NCBI GenBank assembly: GCA_910586705.1
Contig: CAJUJK010000011.1
Location: 52,465-116,464, forward strand
Direction of reading: 5' to 3'
Source of the DNA: an uncultured Lachnospiraceae bacterium
GTDB lineage: Bacteria; Bacillota; Clostridia; Lachnospirales; Lachnospiraceae
Length of the DNA stretch: 64,000 bases
Position 1 is the stretch's first letter. Each line of letters opens with the position of its first letter. The translations under genes and the position numbers were made by a program. Shown here piece after piece: positions 6,832 to 14,695 of the stretch. The notes beneath the pieces were generated by a model. It was not told the DNA's origin and searched no databases. It worked only from the letters and a program-made list of their open reading frames with translations.

Positions 6832-9611
6832 TACTGTATGAGATATTGATTACATCAACGGCGTTAATTTGCGGGATTTTCTGTCTGCGGAAGTTGTCAA
6901 AGGGAAAGATCAGTATGCGGCTTCGCTATGCGCTGTGGCTTCTGGTGGCGGTCCGGCTCCTTGTTCCGGCGTCCGTGGGAACGAGCGCGCTCAGTGTGAT
7001 GAATCTGGTGCCGGTGGTGATGAGGGAGCGCGCGCAGACGTTTTTCTCTGACGAGAGGAACAGCTGGCGTATGCCTGCGGACGGCGGACGTGATGTGGCG
7101 TCTGACGGTGGGACGGACGGCGTATTTGCTGATGGGCGGCATATGGGAACGGAGCTGACGGACGGACAGAGCAGGGCGGAAAACGGTGTCGTGATGACGG
7201 CGGGGAATACGGCGTCTGGAGAAAACATGCCGGAGACGGCAGAAGGTGTGGGGACAGACACGGCGAAAGGAAATGACAGTTTTGCGGCGGCAGAGAACGG
7301 CGGACTTTCCCTGAACGGCGTATTGGGAATGCTCTGGCTCCTGGGATTTCTGGCCGTGGGCGGTTATATGGTTGTCTCGGAATATCGTTTTATCCGATAT
7401 CTCCACAAAAACCGAAAGGCGTTTCCGGCGGAGGAGATTCCGGCAGAGTTTGCCGGACGGTTTTCCCGCCGCGGGATGAAAGTATATCGGGTAAAGGGAC
7501 TGCCCGGTCCCTGCCTTGCCGGACGGCATATCTACATCGGAGAGGGCGTAGCTGTACAGCAGAACCTCTCACATATTCTGGCGCATGAATACTGCCATGC
7601 GTTGCATGGAGACGGGCTGTGGGCGTTCCTGCGCTGCGCGCTGGCGGCGGTTTACTGGTTTGATCCCCTTGTATGGGCGGCGGCTTACGCGGCGCGACAG
7701 GACAGTGAGCTTGCCTGTGACGAGGCAGCGGTGAAACTGCTCGGGGAATCGAGCCGGTTTGACTACGGCAGGACGCTTCTCGCCCTTTTAGAGAGCGCGG
7801 AATGCAGGGGAAAATGCCCGGGCATGACCTTTATGACGGAGGGCGGCGAGCGCGGCGTCAGGGAGCGCATTACAGCGCTTACAGAAAAAAAACGGACGAG
7901 GGGAGCGGTTCTGGCGGCGGTTCTTCTGGCGGTCGTTCTTGCCTGCGGCTGTGCTTTTACGGGGGCGGAGCGGGAAGGCGCGAACTTGTCGGGAGAGCAG
8001 GAGACGGCAGGGACAAACGGGAACTGGCAGGCAGGAAAGGACACCGCGGCGGTTTCCGACGCGCAGAACAGACAGTCCGGCAATGAGGAGAATAATGAGG
8101 AACTTGCCCGTGTTCAGAAGGAGTTTGAGGATACCGCGGAAAACGTAGAGCTTACCGAAGAACAGATAAGAGAGCTGGAGGAGAGTGCCTTGCGGGAGGC
8201 GGACAAGGCGGCTTTTCAGGATACGCTGAGTCATTATAGCGCGATAGAGGGGCATGACAATCGGAAATTTGACGTGCAGTCTTACTATGACTGGCAGGAG
8301 AAAAAGGGAGGGGAGGAGCCGGAAGACGGCTGGTATCTGCTCTGCAGGGAAGAGGGGGGACTGATTCGCCTCTACGGTCTCTATACGGAAGATTTTGGAC
8401 TCCGGGGTCTGAAGGTGCGGATCGGGCAGGATGAGACCAATCTTGACATACCGTGGTGTGCTTCTTATCTGAATGGAGACAGTGGGAATATCCGTATTCT
8501 GGAGTACACGGAGAACAGGGCGCCCAGAAGATTTGCGTGGAAACTTCCCGTCGAGGAGAGCGGTACCACAGAAATCTGGCGGCTTTACGTCGGCAGCCGC
8601 TATGATGACGGCACAATTACCCTGCAGACTCTGACGGAAGAGGACTGTGTCGGGTGGGCAAGGAAGTATCTGTCCTTTGATGTGGACCGGGAGGCGGAAA
8701 AGGTGCATGTGACCTATGACGGGGACATGTATCTGGGCGCCATTGATATTTCCGCGTATCGGGACTGGGAAACGGAGGATGTGCAGATTGTACCCGGTAC
8801 GGTCGGGTTTGTTTTGGACGATCCGGAGAAGGAGACGCTGCACGATCACGGCGACGAGGGCGATTATCAAGTTTACTCCGATACGTTGTATGAGGGGACA
8901 GCGGTGCATCTGGTGGCAGGACTTAAGCTTTCGGGCGTAGAGGGGCTGTGGTTTGACGGTCTGCCGATTTTGACGATACAGGTTGTGGAGGATGAAGAGA
9001 GCGCATCCGGGTTTAGGCTGGAACGCCCGAGGATTGACGAAACGTATGTGGCGAATATGCCCTTGCAGGAGAAGGCGCTTTCGGAGCTTGAGAGCCGGTC
9101 GGAAAATGCGGATGCGGTGGCAGGACATTTGGCGAATGACGATGCGGGAGCGGGACGGGACGATCTGGAGAAACCGCTGACGGACGGGGCACAGGCGCAC
9201 CATGATCTGGAGATTACATTCAGCAATCCCTGCCCGGATTTTTACAGAATTTCAGACGGGTACGGCGAGAGGACACATCCCGTTACAGGTGAAGTCAGGA
9301 CACACACGGGCGTGGACATGGCGGCGCCGGAGGGGGCGGATATCCTTGCTGCAGCAGACGGCATGGTCTGTATGACGGGATTTGACACGGTGAACGGAAA
9401 TTATGTGGTACTCTGGCATGGGCAGAGCGGTCAGATGACATATTATACGCATTGTAAGACGATAGAGGTGGAAAAGGGGCAGCAGGTGGCGCGGGAAGAA
9501 AAAATTGCAACCGTGGGAAAAACGGGTACAGCCACCGGTCCCTTCCTCCATTTTGCGGTCAGCAGCGACACAAACTGGGAGGAACCGCACTGGGAAGAAC
9601 TGGATGAATAA
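6828..9611 (+). CDS. BlaR1-like M56 membrane metalloprotease fused to a C-terminal M23 (LytM) domain
   Basis: This 927-residue protein starts with GTG overlapping the repressor stop. The N-terminal part has membrane helices (about 1-20, 30-50, 160-180) and an M56 protease domain with zinc motif HEYCH at 253-257 and the downstream ELACDE segment. A final helix at about 357-378 leads outside the cell. Instead of the penicillin-binding sensor of BlaR1 there is a long Glu/Asp-rich region (about 380-780) and an M23/LytM domain (about 795-920) with HTGVD (His826, Asp830) and YTH. The HxH motif reads FLH: Phe906 replaces the catalytic His while His908 remains, so the domain may bind peptidoglycan without cutting it. 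The likely role is sensing a wall signal and relieving the BlaI-like repressor. The signal is unknown. Confidence 0.85.
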   Translation: MILYEILITSTALICGIFCLRKLSKGKISMRLRYALWLLVAVRLLVPASVGTSALSVMNLVPVVMRERAQTFFSDERNSWRMPADGGRDVASDGGTDGVFADGRHMGTELTDGQSRAENGVVMTAGNTASGENMPETAEGVGTDTAKGNDSFAAAENGGLSLNGVLGMLWLLGFLAVGGYMVVSEYRFIRYLHKNRKAFPAEEIPAEFAGRFSRRGMKVYRVKGLPGPCLAGRHIYIGEGVAVQQNLSHILAHEYCHALHGDGLWAFLRCALAAVYWFDPLVWAAAYAARQDSELACDEAAVKLLGESSRFDYGRTLLALLESAECRGKCPGMTFMTEGGERGVRERITALTEKKRTRGAVLAAVLLAVVLACGCAFTGAEREGANLSGEQETAGTNGNWQAGKDTAAVSDAQNRQSGNEENNEELARVQKEFEDTAENVELTEEQIRELEESALREADKAAFQDTLSHYSAIEGHDNRKFDVQSYYDWQEKKGGEEPEDGWYLLCREEGGLIRLYGLYTEDFGLRGLKVRIGQDETNLDIPWCASYLNGDSGNIRILEYTENRAPRRFAWKLPVEESGTTEIWRLYVGSRYDDGTITLQTLTEEDCVGWARKYLSFDVDREAEKVHVTYDGDMYLGAIDISAYRDWETEDVQIVPGTVGFVLDDPEKETLHDHGDEGDYQVYSDTLYEGTAVHLVAGLKLSGVEGLWFDGLPILTIQVVEDEESASGFRLERPRIDETYVANMPLQEKALSELESRSENADAVAGHLANDDAGAGRDDLEKPLTDGAQAHHDLEITFSNPCPDFYRISDGYGERTHPVTGEVRTHTGVDMAAPEGADILAAADGMVCMTGFDTVNGNYVVLWHGQSGQMTYYTHCKTIEVEKGQQVAREEKIATVGKTGTATGPFLHFAVSSDTNWEEPHWEELDE

Positions 9612-9621
9612 AAAGTTTTTT

Positions 9622-9660
9622 AAAGAAACGCGATAAGATTCTTTCTTATTGCGTTTCTTT
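9622..9660 (+). terminator. Intrinsic terminator after the M56-M23 gene
   Basis: Arms AAAGAAACGCGATAAG (9622-9637) and CTTATTGCGTTTCTTT (9645-9660) form a 16-bp stem with one G-U-type pair and a T-rich end. A TATAAT (9665-9670) directly after it probably starts the next gene. Confidence 0.85.
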
Positions 9661-9735
9661 GTGGTATAATCTCCGCGAAGGCAATGAACAGTGCACAGAC
9701 GTAAGTGTTTATTTTATAGAGAGGTCAGAAAACAC

Positions 9736-10395
9736 ATGAAATATAAAAAGATCAATGATGCGACAGTACAGTGTATCGTCTCGGCGGACGACATGGCGGA
9801 GTACGGGCTTGCGCTATCTGATATCTTTGAGCGCAACGAAAGAGGCGAGGAATTTCTGAGGGATATCATCGAGCGGGCGCACGACGAGGTGGGCTACCAG
9901 ATCAACAACGGCAATATCGCCATGCAGATCACGCCGCTTAAGGACAACGGACTTGTGGTGACTTTTACGGATGAAGGTCCCGCGGCGTTTAAGGAGATGC
10001 TGCAGAACCTGAAGGAGGTGCTGCAGGAATTCAGCGCGGAACTTGCCGGGCAGGAGGAACGTGCGAGAGAGGCATCGCAGGCTTTAGATGATTTTGATGA
10101 AAACAGGCGGATGTTCGTATTCTGTACCATGCACCAGACCATGCAGTACGCGGCGACGATCCCGAATACATATTCTGTGAAGAGTCATCTTTACAAGGAG
10201 GGCGGAGATTACTATCTGGTGCTTGAGAAAAACAGGCTTTCCTATAAGGCGTTTAACAGAATCAGCGCGCAGGCGGTGGAGTTCGGGAATCTGATTGCGG
10301 TATCCGAGGAGCGGATGCGGTATCTGGAGGAGCATGGCGAGTGTCTGATCAGGGACCGGGCGGTGAGCAGGCTGCGCAGGATATACCGCGCCTAA
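9736..10395 (+). CDS. mecA: MecA-family adaptor protein
   Basis: The 219-residue protein resembles MecA/YpbH, adaptors that deliver substrates to the ClpC-ClpP protease. It starts MKYKKINDATVQCIVSADDM and has the N-terminal substrate-binding half, an acidic/helical linker (LAGQEERAREASQALDDFDEN) and a C-terminal ClpC-binding half (residues about 120-215, RMFVFCTM to the end). The ATG at 9736 is preferred to 9691 because it aligns with family starts and has an AGAGG site upstream. It is monocistronic, with terminators on both sides. No clpC or com genes are nearby. Confidence 0.85.
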   Translation: MKYKKINDATVQCIVSADDMAEYGLALSDIFERNERGEEFLRDIIERAHDEVGYQINNGNIAMQITPLKDNGLVVTFTDEGPAAFKEMLQNLKEVLQEFSAELAGQEERAREASQALDDFDENRRMFVFCTMHQTMQYAATIPNTYSVKSHLYKEGGDYYLVLEKNRLSYKAFNRISAQAVEFGNLIAVSEERMRYLEEHGECLIRDRAVSRLRRIYRA

Positions 10396-10440
10396 AAACG
10401 TTTCTTCAAAGCATAAAATGAAACAGAGAGTGGTTGACAG

Positions 10441-10475
10441 GTGCTGCCATGCCTCAGAAGCTGGCAGCGCTTTTT
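10441..10475 (+). terminator. Intrinsic terminator after the MecA-like gene
   Basis: GTGCTGCCA (10441-10449) pairs with TGGCAGCGC (10462-10470) with one G-U pair, followed by five T residues. Confidence 0.8.
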
Positions 10476-10512
10476 GTGCGATAAGCAGAGGCAGAAAGAG
10501 GCGCGGATGAGA

Positions 10513-10537
10513 AATGCGAAGCATTCCGGGTCTGCTT
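10513..10537 (+). repeat. 25-nt interspersed hairpin element, copy 1
   Basis: AATGC-GAA-GCATT hairpin (10513-10525) followed by CCGGGTCTGCTT. Related copies lie at 17740 and 43091; the outer base pair of the hairpin differs but stays paired in all three. The copy sits 55 nt before the helicase start, in its leader. It is also flanked by AAGCAGA (about 10484-10490), complementary to its TCTGCTT end. Confidence 0.6.
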
Positions 10538-10592
10538 ACGCGCGGACGACATAGATAAGGAAATAAAATCTGGATGAGAGAAAGAGGTTGGC

Positions 10593-12389
10593 ATGAACAA
10601 AGAAAAGAAAAAGAAAAACGAGCATTTTGACGCCTTTCTGGAGAAAGAGATTCTGACGGCGAACCGTTATGACGGCGGTGCGGGTGAGAAGGAAGGGGAA
10701 GAGAAAGAGGGGCTTCGATATGAGGACGCGGGCATTGACGGCAGGATTCTGCGGGCGGTGAGGGAGCTTGGCTTCGAGCATATGACGCCCATTCAGGAAC
10801 AGGCGATTCCGCTCTTTATGACAGGGCGCGACATCATCGGGCAGGCGCAGACGGGTACGGGAAAGACGGCGGCATTCGGCATTCCGATTCTGCAGAAGAT
10901 CAACCCGGAGAACCGTTCCCTGCAGGCGGTGATTTTGTGTCCCACAAGGGAGCTGGCAATGCAGGCGGCGGATGAGCTTCGCAAGTTCGCCAAGTATATG
11001 AACGGTATCAAGGTGCTCCCGGTCTACGGCGGGCAGGAAATCTACAAGCAGATTAAAAACTTAAAGGCAGGCGTGCAGATCGTGGTGGGAACGCCGGGGC
11101 GCGTGATGGACCATATGCGCAGACATACGCTTAAGATGGATCAGGTACATACGGTGGTACTTGACGAGGCGGACGAAATGCTGAACATGGGTTTTCGGGA
11201 GGATATTGAGACGATTTTAAAGGGGATGCCGGAAGAACGGCAGACCGGGCTGTTTTCCGCCACGATGCCGAAACCGATTCTGGACATTACAAAGACCTAC
11301 CAGAAAGACGCGGCTTATGTCAAGATGACGCCGAAGGAGGTTACGATCCCTCTGATCAAGCAGGCTTACTATCAGGTGCGCAAACAGGATAAGGAAGAAG
11401 TGCTCTGCCGGCTGATCGACTATTATACGCCGGGACGGGCGCTCATTTTCTGCAACACCAAGCGGATGGTGGATGAGCTGACGGAGCATCTGAAGGGCAG
11501 AGGCTATGAGGTGGAAGGGCTTCACGGCGACCTGACGCAGGGACAGAGGGACACGGTGATGAACCTGTTCCGCAGCGGCAAAACGAATATTCTGATTGCC
11601 ACCGACGTGGCGGCGAGAGGGATCGATGTGAGCGACGTGGAGGCGGTCTACAATTTTGACGTGCCGGAGGATATCGAATACTATGTGCACCGTATCGGCA
11701 GGACCGGACGCGCCGGAAAAACAGGAAGATCCTTTACGCTGGTAGTCGGCAGGGAGGCTTATAAAATCCGGGATATCGAGCGCATCTGCCACACCAAAAT
11801 CAAGGAGCGCAAAGTGCCGAGCGCGGCGGATATCACGGCGAGAAAAGCGGAGAAGATATTGAAGGAAGCCACAGCTGTGATCGAAAACGAGGATATCAGC
11901 AGGGCGGCTGAATACATTCTTGACGCCGTGGCACTGGGGCAGTACAGCGCCACGCAGATTGCGGCGGCGTTTATGAAGATGAAGCTGGGCGACGAGATCG
12001 AGGATATCCGTGCGGAGAAGTTTTTCTTTGAGAAGAAGCCTTTTCAGGGCAAGGGCGGTCGGAGCGATGGCAGAAACGGCAGGTCCGGCGGAAAAGGCGG
12101 TCAAAACGGCGGCGGAAAAAATAAAGGCGGCGACAGGAGCAGGAGCGGTTACGGCAAAAAGCCCGGCGGCAGGACCAGCGATAAAAATAAGAGCGGTTAT
12201 GGTGATAAAAATAACAGCCGTAATGAAAAGGGCGGATTTTCGACGAAGGGAGAAAAGAACCGGGATAAAAGCAGATTTGCAAACGGAAAACCGAAGGATG
12301 TCAGACGGGACGGCAGCGCTGTGCATAAAAGGGAGTCTGATTTTGAACCCCGTTATGGCGGTCTGCGGATCAAAACAAAGTGGGATTAA
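10593..12389 (+). CDS. DEAD-box ATP-dependent RNA helicase with glycine/arginine-rich tail
   Basis: The 598-residue protein has the complete DEAD-box core: Q motif (LGFEHMTPIQEQAIP), motif I AQTGTGKT, Ia PTRELAMQ, Ib TPGR, motif II DEAD, motif III SAT, motif IV/V (IATDVAARGID) and motif VI HRIGRTGRAG. It unwinds RNA duplexes using ATP, probably in ribosome or mRNA metabolism; CshA and DeaD are the nearest models. About 130 C-terminal residues are a low-complexity basic tail rich in Gly, Lys, Arg, Asn and Ser, typical for non-specific RNA binding. The N terminus carries about 45 extra charged residues before the Q motif. Its TAA shares the tetranucleotide TTAA with the stop of the convergent YgjP-like gene, so the genes overlap by 4 bp without a terminator between. 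Confidence 0.95.
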   Translation: MNKEKKKKNEHFDAFLEKEILTANRYDGGAGEKEGEEKEGLRYEDAGIDGRILRAVRELGFEHMTPIQEQAIPLFMTGRDIIGQAQTGTGKTAAFGIPILQKINPENRSLQAVILCPTRELAMQAADELRKFAKYMNGIKVLPVYGGQEIYKQIKNLKAGVQIVVGTPGRVMDHMRRHTLKMDQVHTVVLDEADEMLNMGFREDIETILKGMPEERQTGLFSATMPKPILDITKTYQKDAAYVKMTPKEVTIPLIKQAYYQVRKQDKEEVLCRLIDYYTPGRALIFCNTKRMVDELTEHLKGRGYEVEGLHGDLTQGQRDTVMNLFRSGKTNILIATDVAARGIDVSDVEAVYNFDVPEDIEYYVHRIGRTGRAGKTGRSFTLVVGREAYKIRDIERICHTKIKERKVPSAADITARKAEKILKEATAVIENEDISRAAEYILDAVALGQYSATQIAAAFMKMKLGDEIEDIRAEKFFFEKKPFQGKGGRSDGRNGRSGGKGGQNGGGKNKGGDRSRSGYGKKPGGRTSDKNKSGYGDKNNSRNEKGGFSTKGEKNRDKSRFANGKPKDVRRDGSAVHKRESDFEPRYGGLRIKTKWD

Positions 12390-12982
12390 AGCACAAGCTC
12401 CTGCCCGTGCTCCTTCAGCCATTTTTTGTGGGTGCGGTAGTCGGGGCATACGCTCTCCACAAGCGCCCAGAAGGCTTTTGAGTGATCCATGTGGGTCAGA
12501 TGACATAGTTCATGGACTACCACATAGTCGAGGACGGCGGGCGGCGCAAGCATGAGCCGCCAGTTGAAGGACAGGGTGCCCCTTGCGCTGCAGCTTCCCC
12601 AGCGGGTCTTCTGGTCGCGGATGGTGATGCGGTTAAAGCTTCCGCCTGTGAGCGGTAGAAAATAAGCGACGCGTTTTGGGAAATATGCCTTGGCGGCGTC
12701 GATATACCGCTTTTCAAGGGCAGCGCGCTGGGTGTCCGTCAGGTCAGACGCGGGACGGCTTTCGCTGCGTCTGACGGCTTCCAGATAATGCGTGATAATC
12801 CAGTGCTGCTTGTCTAGCAGGAGGCGGTTAATCTGCGCTTCGGAGGTGCCAAGGGGCAGACGCAGAGTGATCTTCCCGTCCGCGGAGATGCTGACGGCAC
12901 ATGTCTGTCGGCGGCTGTAGACAACCTCGTAGGGCAGTTCATATAGTTTGCTCTGGTATTTGATGCGGTGTATGTGTTCCAT
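12386..12982 (-). CDS. YgjP/SprT-like metal-dependent hydrolase (M48-type, DUF45)
   Basis: This 198-residue protein belongs to the YgjP-like (DUF45, COG1451) putative metalloproteases. It has the family block TRWGSCSARGTLSFNWRLMLAP and the zinc motif HELCH (in VVVHELCHLTHMDHSKAFW), with a third ligand His in the following helix. The biological substrate of the family is not known. The start at 12982 gives MEHIHRIKY, matching the family length of about 200; the longer frame to 13456 crosses the gpmI promoter and is not credible. It is divergent from gpmI and convergent with the helicase, ending with overlapping stop codons. Confidence 0.9.
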   Translation of the reverse strand: MEHIHRIKYQSKLYELPYEVVYSRRQTCAVSISADGKITLRLPLGTSEAQINRLLLDKQHWIITHYLEAVRRSESRPASDLTDTQRAALEKRYIDAAKAYFPKRVAYFLPLTGGSFNRITIRDQKTRWGSCSARGTLSFNWRLMLAPPAVLDYVVVHELCHLTHMDHSKAFWALVESVCPDYRTHKKWLKEHGQELVL

Positions 12983-13028
12983 GGTTGTGATTATATAATG
13001 GGGAAAAGAGAAAAACAAGCGGCATAAC

Positions 13029-13057
13029 TTTACACTTTTCCAGAAAACGGATATAAT
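13029..13057 (+). promoter_or_regulatory. Sigma-A promoter for gpmI
   Basis: TTTACA (13029-13034), 17-bp spacer, perfect TATAAT (13052-13057), with the ATG 60 bp further on. Confidence 0.8.
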
Positions 13058-13117
13058 AAGGCTGTAAATTATCAAAATAAAAGAGTAAGTAAGGAAATAG
13101 AAAAGGAGAAACAAGTC

Positions 13118-14662
13118 ATGGGAACAAAAAAACCGGCAGTATTGATGATTTTGGACGGCTATGGTCTGAACGAGAAAACGGAAGGAAACGCGGTTGCGCT
13201 GGCGAAAACGCCGGTGATGGACAAACTGATGGCGGAGTGCCCTTTCGTGAAAGGAAATGCCAGCGGCATGGCGGTAGGACTGCCTGACGGGCAGATGGGC
13301 AATTCCGAGGTGGGACACCTGAACATGGGCGCGGGGCGCATTGTGTATCAGGAGCTTACCAGAATTACCAAGGAGATTCAGGACGGCACTTTTTTTGAGA
13401 ATCCGGCTCTGCTTGACGCGGTTAACAACTGTAAGAAGAATGATTCCGCCCTGCACATGTTCGGACTTTTATCCGACGGCGGTGTGCACAGCCACAACAC
13501 CCATCTCTACGGGCTGCTGGAACTGGCTAAGAGAAATGGGCTGACCAAGGTTTATGTTCACGCGTTCCTCGACGGAAGAGATACCCCTCCGGCAAGCGGC
13601 AAGGGTTATGTGGAGGATCTGGAAGCCGAGATGAAAAAGATCGGCGTAGGCGAGGTGGCAACCGTGACAGGGCGCTACTACGCGATGGATCGTGACAATA
13701 ACTACGACAGGGTGGAGAAGGCGTATCTGGCGCTCACCAAGGGCGAGGGCTTAGAGGCACAGAGCGGTCCTGCGGGCATTCAGGCATCCTATGACAGGGA
13801 AGAGACGGACGAGTTTGTGAAACCCACGGTGGTGATGAAGGACGGCGCGCCCGTTGCCACGATCAAGGACGGGGATTCCGTGATCTTCTTTAACTTCCGT
13901 CCCGACCGTGCCAGAGAGATCACCAGAAGTTTCTGTGACGACGATTTCAAGGGATTTGCCAGAGAAAAGAGGCTGGATCTGACTTATGTATGTTTCTCGG
14001 ACTATGATCCCACCATTCCCAACAAGGAAGTGGCGTTCCACAAGATTTCCGTTACCAATACGTTTGGCGAGTGGCTTGCGGCGAACGGCATGAAGCAGGC
14101 GAGAATCGCTGAGACGGAGAAGTATGCCCATGTGACTTTCTTCTTTAACGGCGGCGTGGAGGAGCCGAACGAGGGTGAGACCCGCATTCTGGTCAATTCT
14201 CCCAAAGATGTGGCGACCTATGACTTAAAGCCCCAGATGAGCGCCTACGAGGTGTGCGACAAGCTGGTGGAGGCGATCAAATCCGGCACTTACGACGTGA
14301 TTATCATCAACTTTGCGAACCCCGACATGGTTGGACACACCGGCGTGCAGGAGGCGGCGATCAAGGCTGTGGAGGCTGTGGACGAGTGTGTCGGCAAGGC
14401 GGTTGACGCCATCAAAGAGGTGGACGGCGTGCTGTTTATCTGCGCAGACCACGGCAATGCGGAGCAGCTCATCGACGAGGAGACGGGCGCGCCCTTCACG
14501 GCGCACACCACCAACCCGGTGCCCTTTATTCTGGTCAACGCGGATCCCGCTTACAAGCTGCGCGAGGGCGGATGTCTTGCGGATATCGTGCCTACCATCA
14601 TCGAGCTGATGGGTAAGGAGCAGCCTGCGGAGATGACGGGGAAATCTCTGCTTGTAAAGTAA
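13118..14662 (+). CDS. gpmI: 2,3-bisphosphoglycerate-independent phosphoglycerate mutase
   Basis: The enzyme interconverts 3- and 2-phosphoglycerate in glycolysis using two manganese ions and a phosphoserine intermediate. The 514-residue length is standard. It begins KKPAVLMILDGYGLNEKTEGNAV, and the catalytic serine lies in MGNSEVGHLNMGAGRIVYQ. Other signatures are HAFLDGRDTPP, GRYYAMDRD, FFNFRPDRAREI and CADHGNAEQ near the C terminus with the metal ligands. A strong AAAAGGAGA site and a near-consensus promoter precede it, consistent with high expression. Enolase, the next glycolytic enzyme, is 13 kb downstream in a separate unit. Confidence 0.98.
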   Translation: MGTKKPAVLMILDGYGLNEKTEGNAVALAKTPVMDKLMAECPFVKGNASGMAVGLPDGQMGNSEVGHLNMGAGRIVYQELTRITKEIQDGTFFENPALLDAVNNCKKNDSALHMFGLLSDGGVHSHNTHLYGLLELAKRNGLTKVYVHAFLDGRDTPPASGKGYVEDLEAEMKKIGVGEVATVTGRYYAMDRDNNYDRVEKAYLALTKGEGLEAQSGPAGIQASYDREETDEFVKPTVVMKDGAPVATIKDGDSVIFFNFRPDRAREITRSFCDDDFKGFAREKRLDLTYVCFSDYDPTIPNKEVAFHKISVTNTFGEWLAANGMKQARIAETEKYAHVTFFFNGGVEEPNEGETRILVNSPKDVATYDLKPQMSAYEVCDKLVEAIKSGTYDVIIINFANPDMVGHTGVQEAAIKAVEAVDECVGKAVDAIKEVDGVLFICADHGNAEQLIDEETGAPFTAHTTNPVPFILVNADPAYKLREGGCLADIVPTIIELMGKEQPAEMTGKSLLVK

Positions 14663-14695
14663 CTGCCGGTCAGATCGGGGGAGGAGCCGGAGGGG

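Noticed and set aside
7788..9203. 471-codon open frame on the minus strand opposite the M56-M23 gene
   Set aside because: It mirrors the real gene, has no ribosome site or recognisable protein features, and is rich in Arg, His and Pro as expected for an antisense shadow in GC-rich DNA.
11217..12506. 429-codon minus-strand frame across the DEAD-box helicase
   Set aside because: It lies opposite a clear helicase with all motifs and overlaps the YgjP-like gene; its composition is shadow-like.
12983..13456. Extended N terminus of the YgjP-like protein up to 13456
   Set aside because: The extension crosses the gpmI promoter and its coding start on the other strand and has no similarity to the family, whose members start near MEHIHRIKY.
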